A DNA stretch of 64,000 nt from an uncultured Muribaculaceae bacterium (GCA_944320595.1 CALUIB010000003.1:62001-126000); one strand, 5' to 3'; shown: positions 8,682 to 17,981, counted from the stretch's first letter. The notes: generated by a model from the sequence alone, not told the origin. Program-made: numbers and translations.

Positions 8682-9854
8682 ATGGAAAGCAATCAACAAC
8701 GACATAAACGCGTATTCGTCTCGGGCTGCTATGATATGCTGCACAGTGGCCATGTGGCTTTCTTCAAGGCCGCGGCGCAATACGGCGACCTATACGTGGG
8801 CATCGGCTCCGATGCCACCATCGAGCAGCTGAAGAACCGCAAGACGGTATATTCCGAACGCGAACGACTATACATGGTCAAGGCCATTCGCTACGTCACC
8901 GACGCTTTCATCAATACCGGCTCGGGAATGATGGACTTCGTGGAGACGGTCGATCGTGTGAAACCCGACATTTTCGTCGTCAACAGCGACGGCGGATCCG
9001 ACACCAAGCGCGACTTCTGCCGCCAACGCGGAATTGAATACATAGAACTTGAACGCACCCCCGATGCCGGGCTCACGGCGCGTTCCACCACGTCGCTGCG
9101 CGGCTCGGTGCAGTCGCACCTGCCCTACCGCATCGACCTTGCCGGCACATGGATCGACCAGCCATACGTCTCGCAATACGGCGCAGGCTGGGCCATCACA
9201 GTATCAATAGAGCCGACAGTTGACTTCATGGAACGCTCGGGAATGTCAACCTCCACGCGCAACGCCGCGCGCAAGATATGGCCTTACGAGCTGCCCGCCT
9301 ACAACGAGGAGATGATGGCTCGCTTGCTGTTCTGCTTCGAGAACGACCCCGAACGCGACGACGGCATAGTGTCGGGCGCACAAGATGCCATCGGTATATG
9401 CATGTCGGGGCTGTGCCGCCACTACTACGATGGTCGCTACTGGCCGTCGCGCATCGAGTCGTGCCACGACGAGGCCACCCTCGCATGGCTCGAAAGCCAC
9501 TTGTGCCTCGTGCCCATGTTCCCACGCCGCCCTGGCACCTCGGTAGTCGAGGGTAAAGACGTTACCCCGGCCAAGGTGAAAGCTCTCACCGATGCTGCCG
9601 ACCGTTGCTGGCAGGCAATCCAGACTCACGACCTGCAAGCGTTCGCCCAGGCCTACCGCGCATCGTTCGACGCGCAGATAGCCATGTTCCCAGGCATGAT
9701 GGCACCCGGCGTGCAGGAACACATCGACCACTGGAAAAACCATGCCCTTGCATGGAAAATGACAGGCGCGGGCGGTGGTGGCTACCTCGCACTCGTGGTA
9801 GATACGGTTCCCGAATGGGCGATACCCGTGAAAATAAGGCGATATGAAGACTAA
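8682..9854 (+). CDS. Fused nucleotidyltransferase / GHMP-kinase-like enzyme
   Basis: 390 residues. Residues 10-140 form a cytidylyltransferase-like Rossmann domain with HSGH at 21-24 (HxGH catalytic motif) and STT at 135-137 near its end. Residues 145-390 resemble a GHMP sugar kinase of the HddA type: DLAGTWID at 152-159, a possible phosphate-loop region GMSTST at 188-192, SGAQD at 231-235 (compare GKQDQ in heptose kinases) and GAGGGG at 362-367. It would phosphorylate a sugar and/or couple it to a nucleotide in the cytoplasm. Its place between gmd and fcl suggests a role in activated deoxy-sugar supply, but it lacks the known Fkp architecture. Substrate is unknown. Confidence 0.8.
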   Translation: MESNQQRHKRVFVSGCYDMLHSGHVAFFKAAAQYGDLYVGIGSDATIEQLKNRKTVYSERERLYMVKAIRYVTDAFINTGSGMMDFVETVDRVKPDIFVVNSDGGSDTKRDFCRQRGIEYIELERTPDAGLTARSTTSLRGSVQSHLPYRIDLAGTWIDQPYVSQYGAGWAITVSIEPTVDFMERSGMSTSTRNAARKIWPYELPAYNEEMMARLLFCFENDPERDDGIVSGAQDAIGICMSGLCRHYYDGRYWPSRIESCHDEATLAWLESHLCLVPMFPRRPGTSVVEGKDVTPAKVKALTDAADRCWQAIQTHDLQAFAQAYRASFDAQIAMFPGMMAPGVQEHIDHWKNHALAWKMTGAGGGGYLALVVDTVPEWAIPVKIRRYED

Positions 9855-10806
9855 CCGAAATATAATGGAAAAAGAATCTAAAATATACGTCGCAGGCCAC
9901 CGCGGAATGGTTGGCTCGGCCATAGTGCGCGAATTGCAACGCCAGGGGTACACCAACATCGTCACTCGCACACACCACGAGCTCGACCTCACGCGGCAGG
10001 AGGCCGTGGAACGGTTCTTTGCCGACGAGCGGCCCGAATACGTGTTCCTTGCGGCAGCCAAGGTGGGCGGTATCGTTGCCAACGAGTCGGCACTGGCCGA
10101 TTTCATGTATGAAAACATGATATTGGAGATGAACGTCATCCACGCCGCATGGCAAAACGGGTGCAAGAAACTGGAATTCCTCGGCTCGTCGTGCATCTAT
10201 CCGCGTATGGCACCGCAGCCCATGAAGGAAAGCTGCTTGCTCACCGGGGCATTGGAAAAGACCAACGAGGCGTATGCCCTCGCCAAAATCTCCGGGTTGA
10301 AATATTGCGAATTCCTCAACCGCCAATATGGCACCGACTACATCAGCGTGATGCCCACCAACCTCTACGGACCAAACGACAATTACCACCCCGAACACAG
10401 CCACGTGCTGCCGGCCCTAATACGCCGTTTCCACGAGGCAAAGGTGCAGGGGCTGCCCTACGTCACTTGCTGGGGCGACGGCTCGCCGCTGCGCGAATTC
10501 CTCTATGTGGATGACCTTGCCAACCTGTGCGTGTTCCTGATGAACAACTACAGCGGCAATGAAACCGTCAACGCCGGAACAGGCAAGGAACTGACCATAA
10601 AGGCTCTGACCGAATTGGTGGCAAAAGTGATAGGCTACACGGGAGAAATACGCTGGGATACCACGCGCCCCAACGGCACCCCTCGCAAGCTGCTCGACGT
10701 GTCGAAAGCCACAGCCCTCGGATGGACATACAAGACCGAACTGGAAGACGGCATACGCCTCGCCTACGACGACTTCCTGCACAACCCCATCCGCGCCGAG
10801 CGATAA
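9844..10806 (+). CDS. fcl: GDP-L-fucose synthase
   Basis: 320 residues if started at 9844, overlapping the upstream stop by 11 bases; the ATG at 9865 ([11 protein letters not shown]) would give 313 residues, closer to the family norm. The enzyme epimerises and reduces GDP-4-dehydro-6-deoxy-mannose to GDP-L-fucose with NADPH. Visible features are the cofactor motif GHRGMVGS at 18-25, the catalytic SSCIYP at 115-120, and the Y144/K148 pair in AYALAK. NLYGPND and [11 protein letters not shown] are typical of Fcl/WcaG. It is the last gene before a strong terminator. Confidence 0.96.
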   Translation: MKTNRNIMEKESKIYVAGHRGMVGSAIVRELQRQGYTNIVTRTHHELDLTRQEAVERFFADERPEYVFLAAAKVGGIVANESALADFMYENMILEMNVIHAAWQNGCKKLEFLGSSCIYPRMAPQPMKESCLLTGALEKTNEAYALAKISGLKYCEFLNRQYGTDYISVMPTNLYGPNDNYHPEHSHVLPALIRRFHEAKVQGLPYVTCWGDGSPLREFLYVDDLANLCVFLMNNYSGNETVNAGTGKELTIKALTELVAKVIGYTGEIRWDTTRPNGTPRKLLDVSKATALGWTYKTELEDGIRLAYDDFLHNPIRAER

Positions 10807-10835
10807 AACGAAACAACAGCACAATACCCCCCTAA

Positions 10836-10878
10836 AGCCGGGTACCGACACAAACAAGTTCGGTACCCGGCTATTTTT
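10836..10878 (+). terminator. Intrinsic terminator ending the polysaccharide operon
   Basis: A perfect 13-bp stem, AGCCGGGTACCGA at 10836-10848 with TCGGTACCCGGCT at 10860-10872, encloses an 11-base loop and is followed by ATTTTTAT. It starts 30 bases after the fcl stop. Confidence 0.92.
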
Positions 10879-10993
10879 ATAATTTGAAGAATTGCTTTTG
10901 CTTAACAATACCTATCTTATGACATATTATTACATATTTTAAGACAAAAATCATTGGATTTTGGTTCCTTTTTCATACCTTCACAAGTAGAAA

Positions 10994-11016
10994 TTGCTCT
11001 CTTGGCGAGAGAGCAA
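10994..11016 (+). promoter_or_regulatory. Leader hairpin just before the sigma-factor operon
   Basis: TTGCTCTC (10994-11001) pairs with GAGAGCAA (11009-11016) around a 7-base loop, ending 8 bases before the first possible start codon at 11025. There is no T-tract, so it is not a terminator. It could act as an operator or as a translation-controlling hairpin over the start region. The 110 bases upstream contain no good TAnnTTTG box, in contrast to many genes in the window. This would fit transcription by an alternative sigma factor, possibly the one encoded here (inference). Confidence 0.45.
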
Positions 11017-11024
11017 CATGAATT

Positions 11025-11657
11025 ATGGTTACCACCATATACACAACACACAGTATGAGTATGATGACAGACAGCTTAACCGACCGAGAAATCGTCAAGG
11101 CAATTCTTTGCAGGAACGCCAAAGTAACAAAAGAGTTCCTGTATGGGCGGTGCTATCCTCTGTTCGCATCAATCCATGCAAAGTATTACACCGATTGTGA
11201 CACACCTGTCGAACTTATAAATGAAATCTATGTGTACATACTTTTGCCTCATAAAGAAACTCATCGGTCGAAACTGCAAGACTTTGGTTTCCGTTGCTCT
11301 TTGACGATGTGGCTTAAGATTGTAACAGAAAACTATTGTCATCAGATTTTTGCTAAGCGAATACCGAAAGATCAAAATTTCGATGGCGAAGATGATAGTT
11401 TTGAACGCATTGTCAACTCTGTTGATATTGAAATCAACAATCTTCGCATGGATGACAACAAAAAAATCGTTCAAAGAGTACTCAACCGAATGCCAAACGC
11501 CCGGTATCGTCGCCTCATAGAGTTACGTTACTTGCAAGAAAAGACCAACGAGGAGACAGCAGTGGCACTCGGCATGAATATAGATAGTTACTATCCAAAA
11601 CACCAACTCGCCAAAGCACAACTCCATGCGGCATTAAGAAAGGAGGGAATAATATGA
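11025..11657 (+). CDS. ECF-like RNA polymerase sigma factor
   Basis: 210 residues from 11025; in-frame ATGs at 11055, 11061 and 11064 (MTDSLTDRE) are plausible and would remove a poorly structured N-terminus. The body fits a two-domain extracytoplasmic-function sigma factor. The region-2-like part is around residues 35-110 (EFLYGRCYPLFASI, then SLTMWLKIVTENYC). The region-4-like helix-turn-helix is around 155-205 (YRRLIELRYLQEKTNEETAVALG, then YPKHQLAKAQLHAAL). It is the first gene of a six-gene operon and overlaps the next gene by ATGA. That arrangement is typical for a sigma factor and its anti-sigma, which agrees with the downstream gene's N-terminus. It likely directs transcription of its own operon. 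Confidence 0.78.
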   Translation: MVTTIYTTHSMSMMTDSLTDREIVKAILCRNAKVTKEFLYGRCYPLFASIHAKYYTDCDTPVELINEIYVYILLPHKETHRSKLQDFGFRCSLTMWLKIVTENYCHQIFAKRIPKDQNFDGEDDSFERIVNSVDIEINNLRMDDNKKIVQRVLNRMPNARYRRLIELRYLQEKTNEETAVALGMNIDSYYPKHQLAKAQLHAALRKEGII

Positions 11658-13180
11658 AACCACTCGACGAACTAATCTCACGTTTAAACGACATCCAAGA
11701 GCTTCCCATCTCGGAAGAAATATTGGGCGCGTATGTAGAAGGCATACTGCAAGGAACAGAATTGGACACCGTCATGGAGCAAATATCATCTGATACCTCC
11801 CTTGAAGAGATACTCAATGATATTGCCGAGACCGACACTGAAAATTCGGCAGAGGCAAGCCACCCGTGGAATCTGTACGATGGGGATTACGGCTATTGGG
11901 AACTTGGTTTGCCTCCAATCCTGCCCACAAGCGGTATAATACCCGAAGATGACAAAGAAAAAATCGATGATTTTTCAATCGAAAGTGATAGAATTCAAGC
12001 GGAGGAAACTCTTTCCTTGCAGAACGCCGAAAACAGCATCGGCAACAACCTATTAAATTCAAATGTTATGGCAAATAATGATAAAACCATCATTTATGGC
12101 GAAACTGCGGAAAACATTTGTGACCCTGTTTACGTCCAGCAACCCGATGACCATTCGTGTGCATTGCGCAGCCAGCAGATTGTGCTACGTGATTTCGGAA
12201 TAGACATTCCGTTCAAAGATTTGGAGCAAATCGCCTTGGATTGCCAAATTTACACGAATGAAGGCACTTACACCTACGACATAGGCAAGGTACTGCAGTT
12301 AGCCGGCGTTGGCATGCACCAAACGGCAGGGAACACTGTCGATGACCTTATCAATGAACTTGCACAAGGTCATCGCGTGATTGTAAGCGTTGATGCCAAC
12401 GAACTATGGTACAACAACACTATAAGCGGCAAACTGAAGAATTGGTTTGAAGATGCCATCGGACACCAAGGAGGCAATCACGCATTAATTGTAGCAGGCA
12501 TTGAGGTAGATCCTGCGCACCCAGCAAATAACAAAGTCATATTAACAGATCCAGGCGCAGGCCATCTTAGGATTGAATACCCTATGGAACAATTCAAGGA
12601 TGCCTGGGGGGATTCTAACTGCTTTATGGCTGCGACCAATGACCCTGCTCCTTATCAGTACGATGCAGCAACAGGTATGGAGGTGCCATCGAATTTCGCA
12701 GTCCAACAGTACGTTAACGATTTCGTAGCGAACAATAGCTACCAGTTATCACCCGACATGATAAATGTTCCGCAAGGTTACCAACCGGCATTTTTGGAAC
12801 ACCTTGACGTTGTTGGCAATGTTGATTACGCTACATTCAAAGCCGACTACGATGCCATGGTGGCAAAACGAATACCATCATCCTTAACAGTAAAAGAGCA
12901 AATAGATGAAAACGCCGAACAGCATGATGGGCAAGGCCTCCACAACGGCAGCGAGTTAAACACCGCATCGCATCTGCACTCAATTGGAAACGATGGAACA
13001 CAAAGCGATGAATCGCTGGAAGAGTCCAATCTAAATCAATCCAATCTAAAATATCAAGATGATGATGATGACGATGACGACGATGATGACAGAAGTACCA
13101 TAACCGACGGTGGCGACGAAAACAACGGTGACAACGACGGCGACGAAGATGAAGATGAAGACAACATCGACGAAGATTGA
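11654..13180 (+). CDS. Anti-sigma-like N-terminus fused to C39-like cysteine peptidase, acidic tail
   Basis: 508 residues. Residues 18-58 (ISEEILGAYVEGIL, then SSDTSLEEILNDI) resemble the helical Y-x-E/D-G-x-L segment of cytoplasmic anti-sigma domains, without zinc ligands. Residues 155-330 look like a papain-fold C39-like peptidase with a complete candidate active site: Q163, C169 in HSCALRSQQ, H276 in GNHALIVAG and D299 in LTDPGAG. Residues 405-508 are low-complexity, with eleven consecutive Asp at 469-479 and an overall strongly acidic end. No signal peptide is seen, so it is probably cytoplasmic. Its start overlaps the sigma gene. A protease-regulated anti-sigma factor is the favoured inference; the substrate is unknown. 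Confidence 0.72.
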   Translation: MKPLDELISRLNDIQELPISEEILGAYVEGILQGTELDTVMEQISSDTSLEEILNDIAETDTENSAEASHPWNLYDGDYGYWELGLPPILPTSGIIPEDDKEKIDDFSIESDRIQAEETLSLQNAENSIGNNLLNSNVMANNDKTIIYGETAENICDPVYVQQPDDHSCALRSQQIVLRDFGIDIPFKDLEQIALDCQIYTNEGTYTYDIGKVLQLAGVGMHQTAGNTVDDLINELAQGHRVIVSVDANELWYNNTISGKLKNWFEDAIGHQGGNHALIVAGIEVDPAHPANNKVILTDPGAGHLRIEYPMEQFKDAWGDSNCFMAATNDPAPYQYDAATGMEVPSNFAVQQYVNDFVANNSYQLSPDMINVPQGYQPAFLEHLDVVGNVDYATFKADYDAMVAKRIPSSLTVKEQIDENAEQHDGQGLHNGSELNTASHLHSIGNDGTQSDESLEESNLNQSNLKYQDDDDDDDDDDDRSTITDGGDENNGDNDGDEDEDEDNIDED

Positions 13181-13216
13181 ATATACGAATTTTAGTAGTT
13201 TACAAGCGAATAAAAT

Positions 13217-14596
13217 ATGGCAGGCACTGGAGGATTTTTCATAGGAGGAATGCTCGGTCGGATATTGGGTCCTATCGTGAATGACTTTATTGAGTTTGAA
13301 ACCCCTTGGGGGAAAAAGATTGCTGAAAAGAAATTTGAAAAAGAAAGGAAATCGAAACGAGCCGAATTTGACGACAAGGCAAAATTAACCAACTTGGACC
13401 ACCAGCACAAGTTGGAAACCTTGCAGATTCAGTTTGAGCAAAACCGCAAGAAAGCAGAAGAGCAAATGCTCTTGTCCATTTCAGAATGGCAGCAAAAGAC
13501 ATTTTGGGAGAAATGCTTTCCTTTAAGAAATCCTTTTGAAATGCCATTCGGCATCGACTTGAAATTCCAAGAGAGCAAAGACCGGCTTGAAGGCAACCGG
13601 AAGATAGAACAATGCAAGATACAAACAATAACTTTGCCCGACAACAGGAGGATTGTGCCTCTTCGTGTCATCACGGCACTGAAAGACACAACAAGTCCTA
13701 ATGCCGATACCATTAATGGCGATTTGTCGATGTTCTTAGCCCAATACTACTCGGCAAACGGCGAACATGCAGTAATGTCCGACATAGGCGCATGGAAAGA
13801 CGACGCACCAATCAACGATGCCTCGATTAATTACCTGTTCAAGGGGCAGAGAGGGCTGCCAACGCTCATAATCGCTCCATCTTACACCAACGGAGGCTCC
13901 ATCGCCAGGATGAAACTTTGGTCGTGGGGGTTAGGCGAAGAACTTGCCTACCCCATTGGATTTGATTTCGGCTGGTTCAACATTGATGCCATCTATCGCC
14001 AAACATTATTGGAGGAGGTCAAGGCATTCGACAACACATTGCGGAAGATTAATGTGAGCCGCCCGACGCCGTATAAAGATTTTGAAACAGACCTGTCAAT
14101 CATAAAGATGATTGACAACGGCGACGACTTGACCGTCAACGAGCGAGAGCAGCTACTGTCGCTTTTGCAACGGACACCTCCCGAGCTATCCTCGATAGTA
14201 CAACGCAAGACTAACGACGTAATCTCCACTATATATTCCTGCGCTGCTGCCATGTATGCCGACAGTTACCACCTACGTAATTATGGCACACTTCCACAAT
14301 TGCCGTATATCCTTCCGCAACTGGCCGGAGCAAAAATGCTACTGCCTCAAATCCAGCAATATTACCTGATACTTCTCAAAGCATCATTGCTGCAAGGCAC
14401 GATAGGCCACGAAGAGGCCATTTACATAGAAATGGACATGTATGAAAATTTTAAGCGCATCGGTGCCAGCGAAGAGGACTTAAAAAATCTTGCCGGCCAA
14501 ATTCGCGTCCACGTTTTCGATATAAAAGGCAAATCTCTGTGCGGCACTAATACAATCAACAAAATAGACAACCATATGAAACTTTTACTGCAATGA
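13217..14596 (+). CDS. Unrecognised coiled-coil protein, possible membrane-inserting N-terminus
   Basis: 459 residues; I do not recognise the family. Residues 1-24 are glycine-rich and hydrophobic (GGFFIGGMLGRILGPIVNDF), suitable for membrane association. Residues 35-95 are highly charged with heptad-like spacing and are predicted to form a coiled coil. The remaining ~350 residues look globular, with LPTLIIAPSYTNGG and FDFGWFNID segments and a helical C-terminal half. No nucleotide-binding or catalytic motif was found. It starts 36 bases after the peptidase gene and overlaps the first GTPase gene by ATGA, so it belongs to the same operon. A scaffold or membrane adaptor for the dynamin pair is a reasonable guess, not shown. 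Confidence 0.8.
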   Translation: MAGTGGFFIGGMLGRILGPIVNDFIEFETPWGKKIAEKKFEKERKSKRAEFDDKAKLTNLDHQHKLETLQIQFEQNRKKAEEQMLLSISEWQQKTFWEKCFPLRNPFEMPFGIDLKFQESKDRLEGNRKIEQCKIQTITLPDNRRIVPLRVITALKDTTSPNADTINGDLSMFLAQYYSANGEHAVMSDIGAWKDDAPINDASINYLFKGQRGLPTLIIAPSYTNGGSIARMKLWSWGLGEELAYPIGFDFGWFNIDAIYRQTLLEEVKAFDNTLRKINVSRPTPYKDFETDLSIIKMIDNGDDLTVNEREQLLSLLQRTPPELSSIVQRKTNDVISTIYSCAAAMYADSYHLRNYGTLPQLPYILPQLAGAKMLLPQIQQYYLILLKASLLQGTIGHEEAIYIEMDMYENFKRIGASEEDLKNLAGQIRVHVFDIKGKSLCGTNTINKIDNHMKLLLQ

Positions 14597-15999
14597 ACGA
14601 CGAACTAAACCAACATTTGACGGACTCGGACATCCAGCACCTTTCATTCATCAAGGCTTTCCAAAGCCTGTTGAACGAAAGCATCGAGCCAGAATCCAAA
14701 GAAATCCGCGACACCAAGCTTGCCTGCGAGGCACTGAAATTCCAAATCCGTGACATCTTGGAGCGAATCAATGCTTTGGACGTATTGAACGACAACATTT
14801 CCGTAATCAGTATTTGCGAACACGATGTCGATCTTCCTCTGCGCAGATATATCGAGCAGTGCAAGAAACCTTGGCTGAAAGACAAGCTGACGATTGCACT
14901 GATGGGGCACCTCAAAACGGGGAAGACGTCGGCCATGAACTGCTACTTTGGCGAGGACTTCCCTACAAGCACCGAGGAGGCTACAGCCTTGGCAACCTAC
15001 CTTTATTATAGCAACAATCCTAATCAAACTGCCTCGCTTGTTGACAAGGAAGGCGGCGTACAAAAGATTAATTCGGAGCAGTTGCAATTGTTCTCACTTG
15101 AGAAATCTTTCAATTTCCCGTTCGCAAGAATGTTTAGCTACATTGCCAAGGGCAGCAAGCACCCTGCACTGTCCGACATGACATTCATCGACACACCGGG
15201 ATTATTCTCATCAAATTCCGAACACGCCTACACGACCTACAAAGTCCTCGACTACTGCGACGTGATATTCTGGTTTGTTGACTGCCGCAAATCAATATCA
15301 GAAAAAGAAATAACTTTTATCAAGGAGCAAATAGGCAACAAGCCTGTATATATCATATTTTCATTCGTTGACGCAAGAGGCACAACTGAAAGTGGAACCC
15401 ACAAAGCCCAAGAAGTAATCAAGCAGAAATTGACAGAAGCCGGCATTGCGATACAAGGCTATCTTCAATTCGGAAGAAAAAATTCCGCTCAAGAGCGATT
15501 CAAAAAAGAATTTGGCGAAACGATAGAATCACTCGGTAAAGACCATCAAGCAGTAAATCCCATCCATGAAGTAATTAGCCTTCTGCTGGCATTACAGGAA
15601 CTCGTGCTTTCTATGCAGCAGGATGCAACAAAAATGATGAATGAACAAAAAAACAATTTGGAGGAAATCGGGAACAATATTAAGGGGGCGACTCGTTCGG
15701 TTCAGTCGGCATTTTCTTCTGTCGGTGACAGGTTCAGCAATATGATCGACACTCTCGACAACAGATGTGCCAACGTGACATTCTGCACTGGAGGAGCATA
15801 TAACACCCTGCGCAGCAATGTAAGCCAGCTTGCCTCAAGCCTACAGTCCATTGCGGAAGCATGGGACAATGTAGATTATAGCATTATCGCACAATACGGC
15901 ACCCTTTCTGCAAACATAGAAAGGCTGGACGACATAATTAAACGGTTGGATGCCATCAACTCCGACATAAACAACATATTAAATAAATTCAAGTCATGA
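14593..15999 (+). CDS. Dynamin-like GTPase (first of a tandem pair)
   Basis: 468 residues. The GTPase core contains the P-loop GHLKTGKTS at residues 105-113, a switch-I candidate in PTSTEEATA near 124-132, and the G3 motif DTPG at 200-203. The usual G4 N/TKxD is missing; the equivalent strand reads IIFSFVDARG, so guanine specificity may be altered. About 95 helical residues precede the GTPase domain and ~120 helical residues follow it (QDATKMMNEQKNNLEEIGNNIKG region), as in bacterial dynamin-like proteins. It overlaps its neighbours by ATGA at both ends. Tandem bacterial dynamins commonly form hetero-oligomers that tether or remodel membranes. Confidence 0.83.
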   Translation: MNDELNQHLTDSDIQHLSFIKAFQSLLNESIEPESKEIRDTKLACEALKFQIRDILERINALDVLNDNISVISICEHDVDLPLRRYIEQCKKPWLKDKLTIALMGHLKTGKTSAMNCYFGEDFPTSTEEATALATYLYYSNNPNQTASLVDKEGGVQKINSEQLQLFSLEKSFNFPFARMFSYIAKGSKHPALSDMTFIDTPGLFSSNSEHAYTTYKVLDYCDVIFWFVDCRKSISEKEITFIKEQIGNKPVYIIFSFVDARGTTESGTHKAQEVIKQKLTEAGIAIQGYLQFGRKNSAQERFKKEFGETIESLGKDHQAVNPIHEVISLLLALQELVLSMQQDATKMMNEQKNNLEEIGNNIKGATRSVQSAFSSVGDRFSNMIDTLDNRCANVTFCTGGAYNTLRSNVSQLASSLQSIAEAWDNVDYSIIAQYGTLSANIERLDDIIKRLDAINSDINNILNKFKS

Positions 16000-17978
16000 A
16001 TGATATCAAATTTAATAAAAACATAGCCACAATATACGCACTTGTTGAACAATACAAGAAAAGTGGCCGTTTCACTGAAGAAATGGCACAGAGCATAATC
16101 AAGACTATTGAGGGCAAAGATTTAAAAATTGCTGTCATTGGAAAGATGAAAGCAGGCAAGTCCACATTTACAAATGCTTTGATCTTTCATGACAATGTTT
16201 TGCCATCTGGGCAAGCACCGACAACGGTTACTCTGACAAATATAGAGTACACCGATGACCCGTCGAAGGACTCGGTAACTGAAGTGGAATTATTGACTTC
16301 CTCCGATATTGAAGATATTAAAGCTAATACCAACAGCACAAACCCTAAAATAGCAGAAAAGGCAAGAGAGCTATTGAGCAGCTTAAATAAAATACCCGGA
16401 GGGTACGAACAGTATGTTTCCAAAGGGAAAGTAGTAATCAACCTTGACGAATTGGATAAGTTTACTTCCAAAGATGGAGAACTTAGCGGATTGGCCAAAA
16501 AAGTGACGATATACAAACATATCGATGTCTTAAAGGGAATAACGATAACAGACACTCCGGGATTCAACGACCCAGTAACGTCTCGTGGTGATGCTACAAG
16601 GAATGCCCTAAAGGATTGTCACATCATCTTGTTTATCCATGACTACTTAGACAAATACGACCAAGATGAAATTGCCATACTTTTGGAGCAAGTGGAATAC
16701 TCTGGAGTATCTATGTTGGTTGATATTATCAACAAGATGGATATGAATGGAGACTTGCAACTCAGTCAGTGGCCAACGTATTTACTTAAATTCGACAGAA
16801 AGAAAGAGGAGGCCATAAAACAAATTCCTAAAGAAGGCATCAAAGAACTGCTTGCTAAAGGAACGACGAGCTACGTAAGCGCCTTGATGGCTCTCGTTGG
16901 ATATGAAGTATTGAACTGTAAAAAAAACAACTGCGAACCGAGCGATGACACCAAGAATTTTTTCGTGGATTGTCAGAGTGATTTTCCAGAGTTAAAGCAG
17001 GCGGATGATTTCATCAAATACAGCAACATAGCAGGCATAGTAAACATCATAAATCAACTCTCGGCAGACAAAAGCAAATACTTGGAAAATTATCCAATCC
17101 AAACTCTTGCTGGACTTCTTAAATCTTTGGTCGATACCATATCGGCAGAGATTAAATCTAAAGAAAGCGAGTTGGGTGTATTGGCTCAAAGTGCAGCAGA
17201 TGCCAAGCAGCAGTTGGATGCTATAAATGAGATATTCGAACCTTTAAGTGCCAAAATCAGCAGCCCGAATTTGGCAATCTCATTGAGAGACTGTATTAGT
17301 GACACAAGGCATCAAATCCAAAATTGGCGTGACAATAAATGCGTAGCTGAGTTCACATCTTCAAATTATGAGAAACCAGGTACTTGGAGCAACGGCCCAG
17401 AGAAAAGGAACCTCGCTCGCTACAAAGGTGTGTTGTTTGATTTTGACAACGAAGTTCGGAATGATTTGGAAAAGTTAAAAAGCTCATTCGACACCAAATG
17501 TGAATACTATGTAAACGACCTTGTTTCCGGACTTGTAACAAACAATATCAACTTACAGAGCAGAGAATCACTCAAAAACTCCTTGATCAGCCTACTGAAA
17601 TCAGAGATTAGTACAGGTTTGTTTTTTGTCGTCAATCCAAATGAACCCGATGACTACTTGTCTGGTGCCGACGAGCAATATTCATTGTATCGAAGTGACT
17701 TCTTGCAACGTCGTAGCGATTCTGTGATCGATGAAAAATACTTGAAGATGTTTCGTGGTTTTGTTGATGACACAATAAGTTCCAACAAACTTCGCGAGTC
17801 TATTTTAGACGAAATAGAAAAACTGAAAAGAAAGCTTAAAGAGAGCATCAACTATTCTCCTGCCGATAAAGAGAACGAGATAAAACGGCTGGAACAGGAA
17901 ATCGAGAAGTTGACAAAGGAACGCGAAGGTGTGGAAACCGACATAGAATCATTGGATAAATTAACTAAAGAGGCATAG
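15996..17978 (+). CDS. Dynamin-like GTPase (second of a tandem pair)
   Basis: 660 residues. All G motifs are present: P-loop GKMKAGKS at 49-56, switch-I threonines in PTTVT at 75-79, DTPG at 186-189, and NKMD at 246-249. A long helical region follows (about 360-660), ending in a strongly charged coiled coil (KENEIKRLEQEIEKLTKERE). This matches the GTPase-plus-stalk layout of bacterial dynamin-like proteins. No clear transmembrane paddle was found, so membrane contact may depend on partners. It is coupled by ATGA overlap to the degenerate GTPase upstream and lies 3 bases before a small membrane-anchored protein. It is probably the catalytically stronger partner. Confidence 0.9.
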   Translation: MNDIKFNKNIATIYALVEQYKKSGRFTEEMAQSIIKTIEGKDLKIAVIGKMKAGKSTFTNALIFHDNVLPSGQAPTTVTLTNIEYTDDPSKDSVTEVELLTSSDIEDIKANTNSTNPKIAEKARELLSSLNKIPGGYEQYVSKGKVVINLDELDKFTSKDGELSGLAKKVTIYKHIDVLKGITITDTPGFNDPVTSRGDATRNALKDCHIILFIHDYLDKYDQDEIAILLEQVEYSGVSMLVDIINKMDMNGDLQLSQWPTYLLKFDRKKEEAIKQIPKEGIKELLAKGTTSYVSALMALVGYEVLNCKKNNCEPSDDTKNFFVDCQSDFPELKQADDFIKYSNIAGIVNIINQLSADKSKYLENYPIQTLAGLLKSLVDTISAEIKSKESELGVLAQSAADAKQQLDAINEIFEPLSAKISSPNLAISLRDCISDTRHQIQNWRDNKCVAEFTSSNYEKPGTWSNGPEKRNLARYKGVLFDFDNEVRNDLEKLKSSFDTKCEYYVNDLVSGLVTNNINLQSRESLKNSLISLLKSEISTGLFFVVNPNEPDDYLSGADEQYSLYRSDFLQRRSDSVIDEKYLKMFRGFVDDTISSNKLRESILDEIEKLKRKLKESINYSPADKENEIKRLEQEIEKLTKEREGVETDIESLDKLTKEA

Positions 17979-17981
17979 CTT

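Noticed and set aside
13066-13160. GAT/GAC-rich stretch as a possible repeat array or CRISPR-like element
   Set aside because: It is in frame and codes for an acidic protein tail; there are no spacers and no palindromic repeat units.
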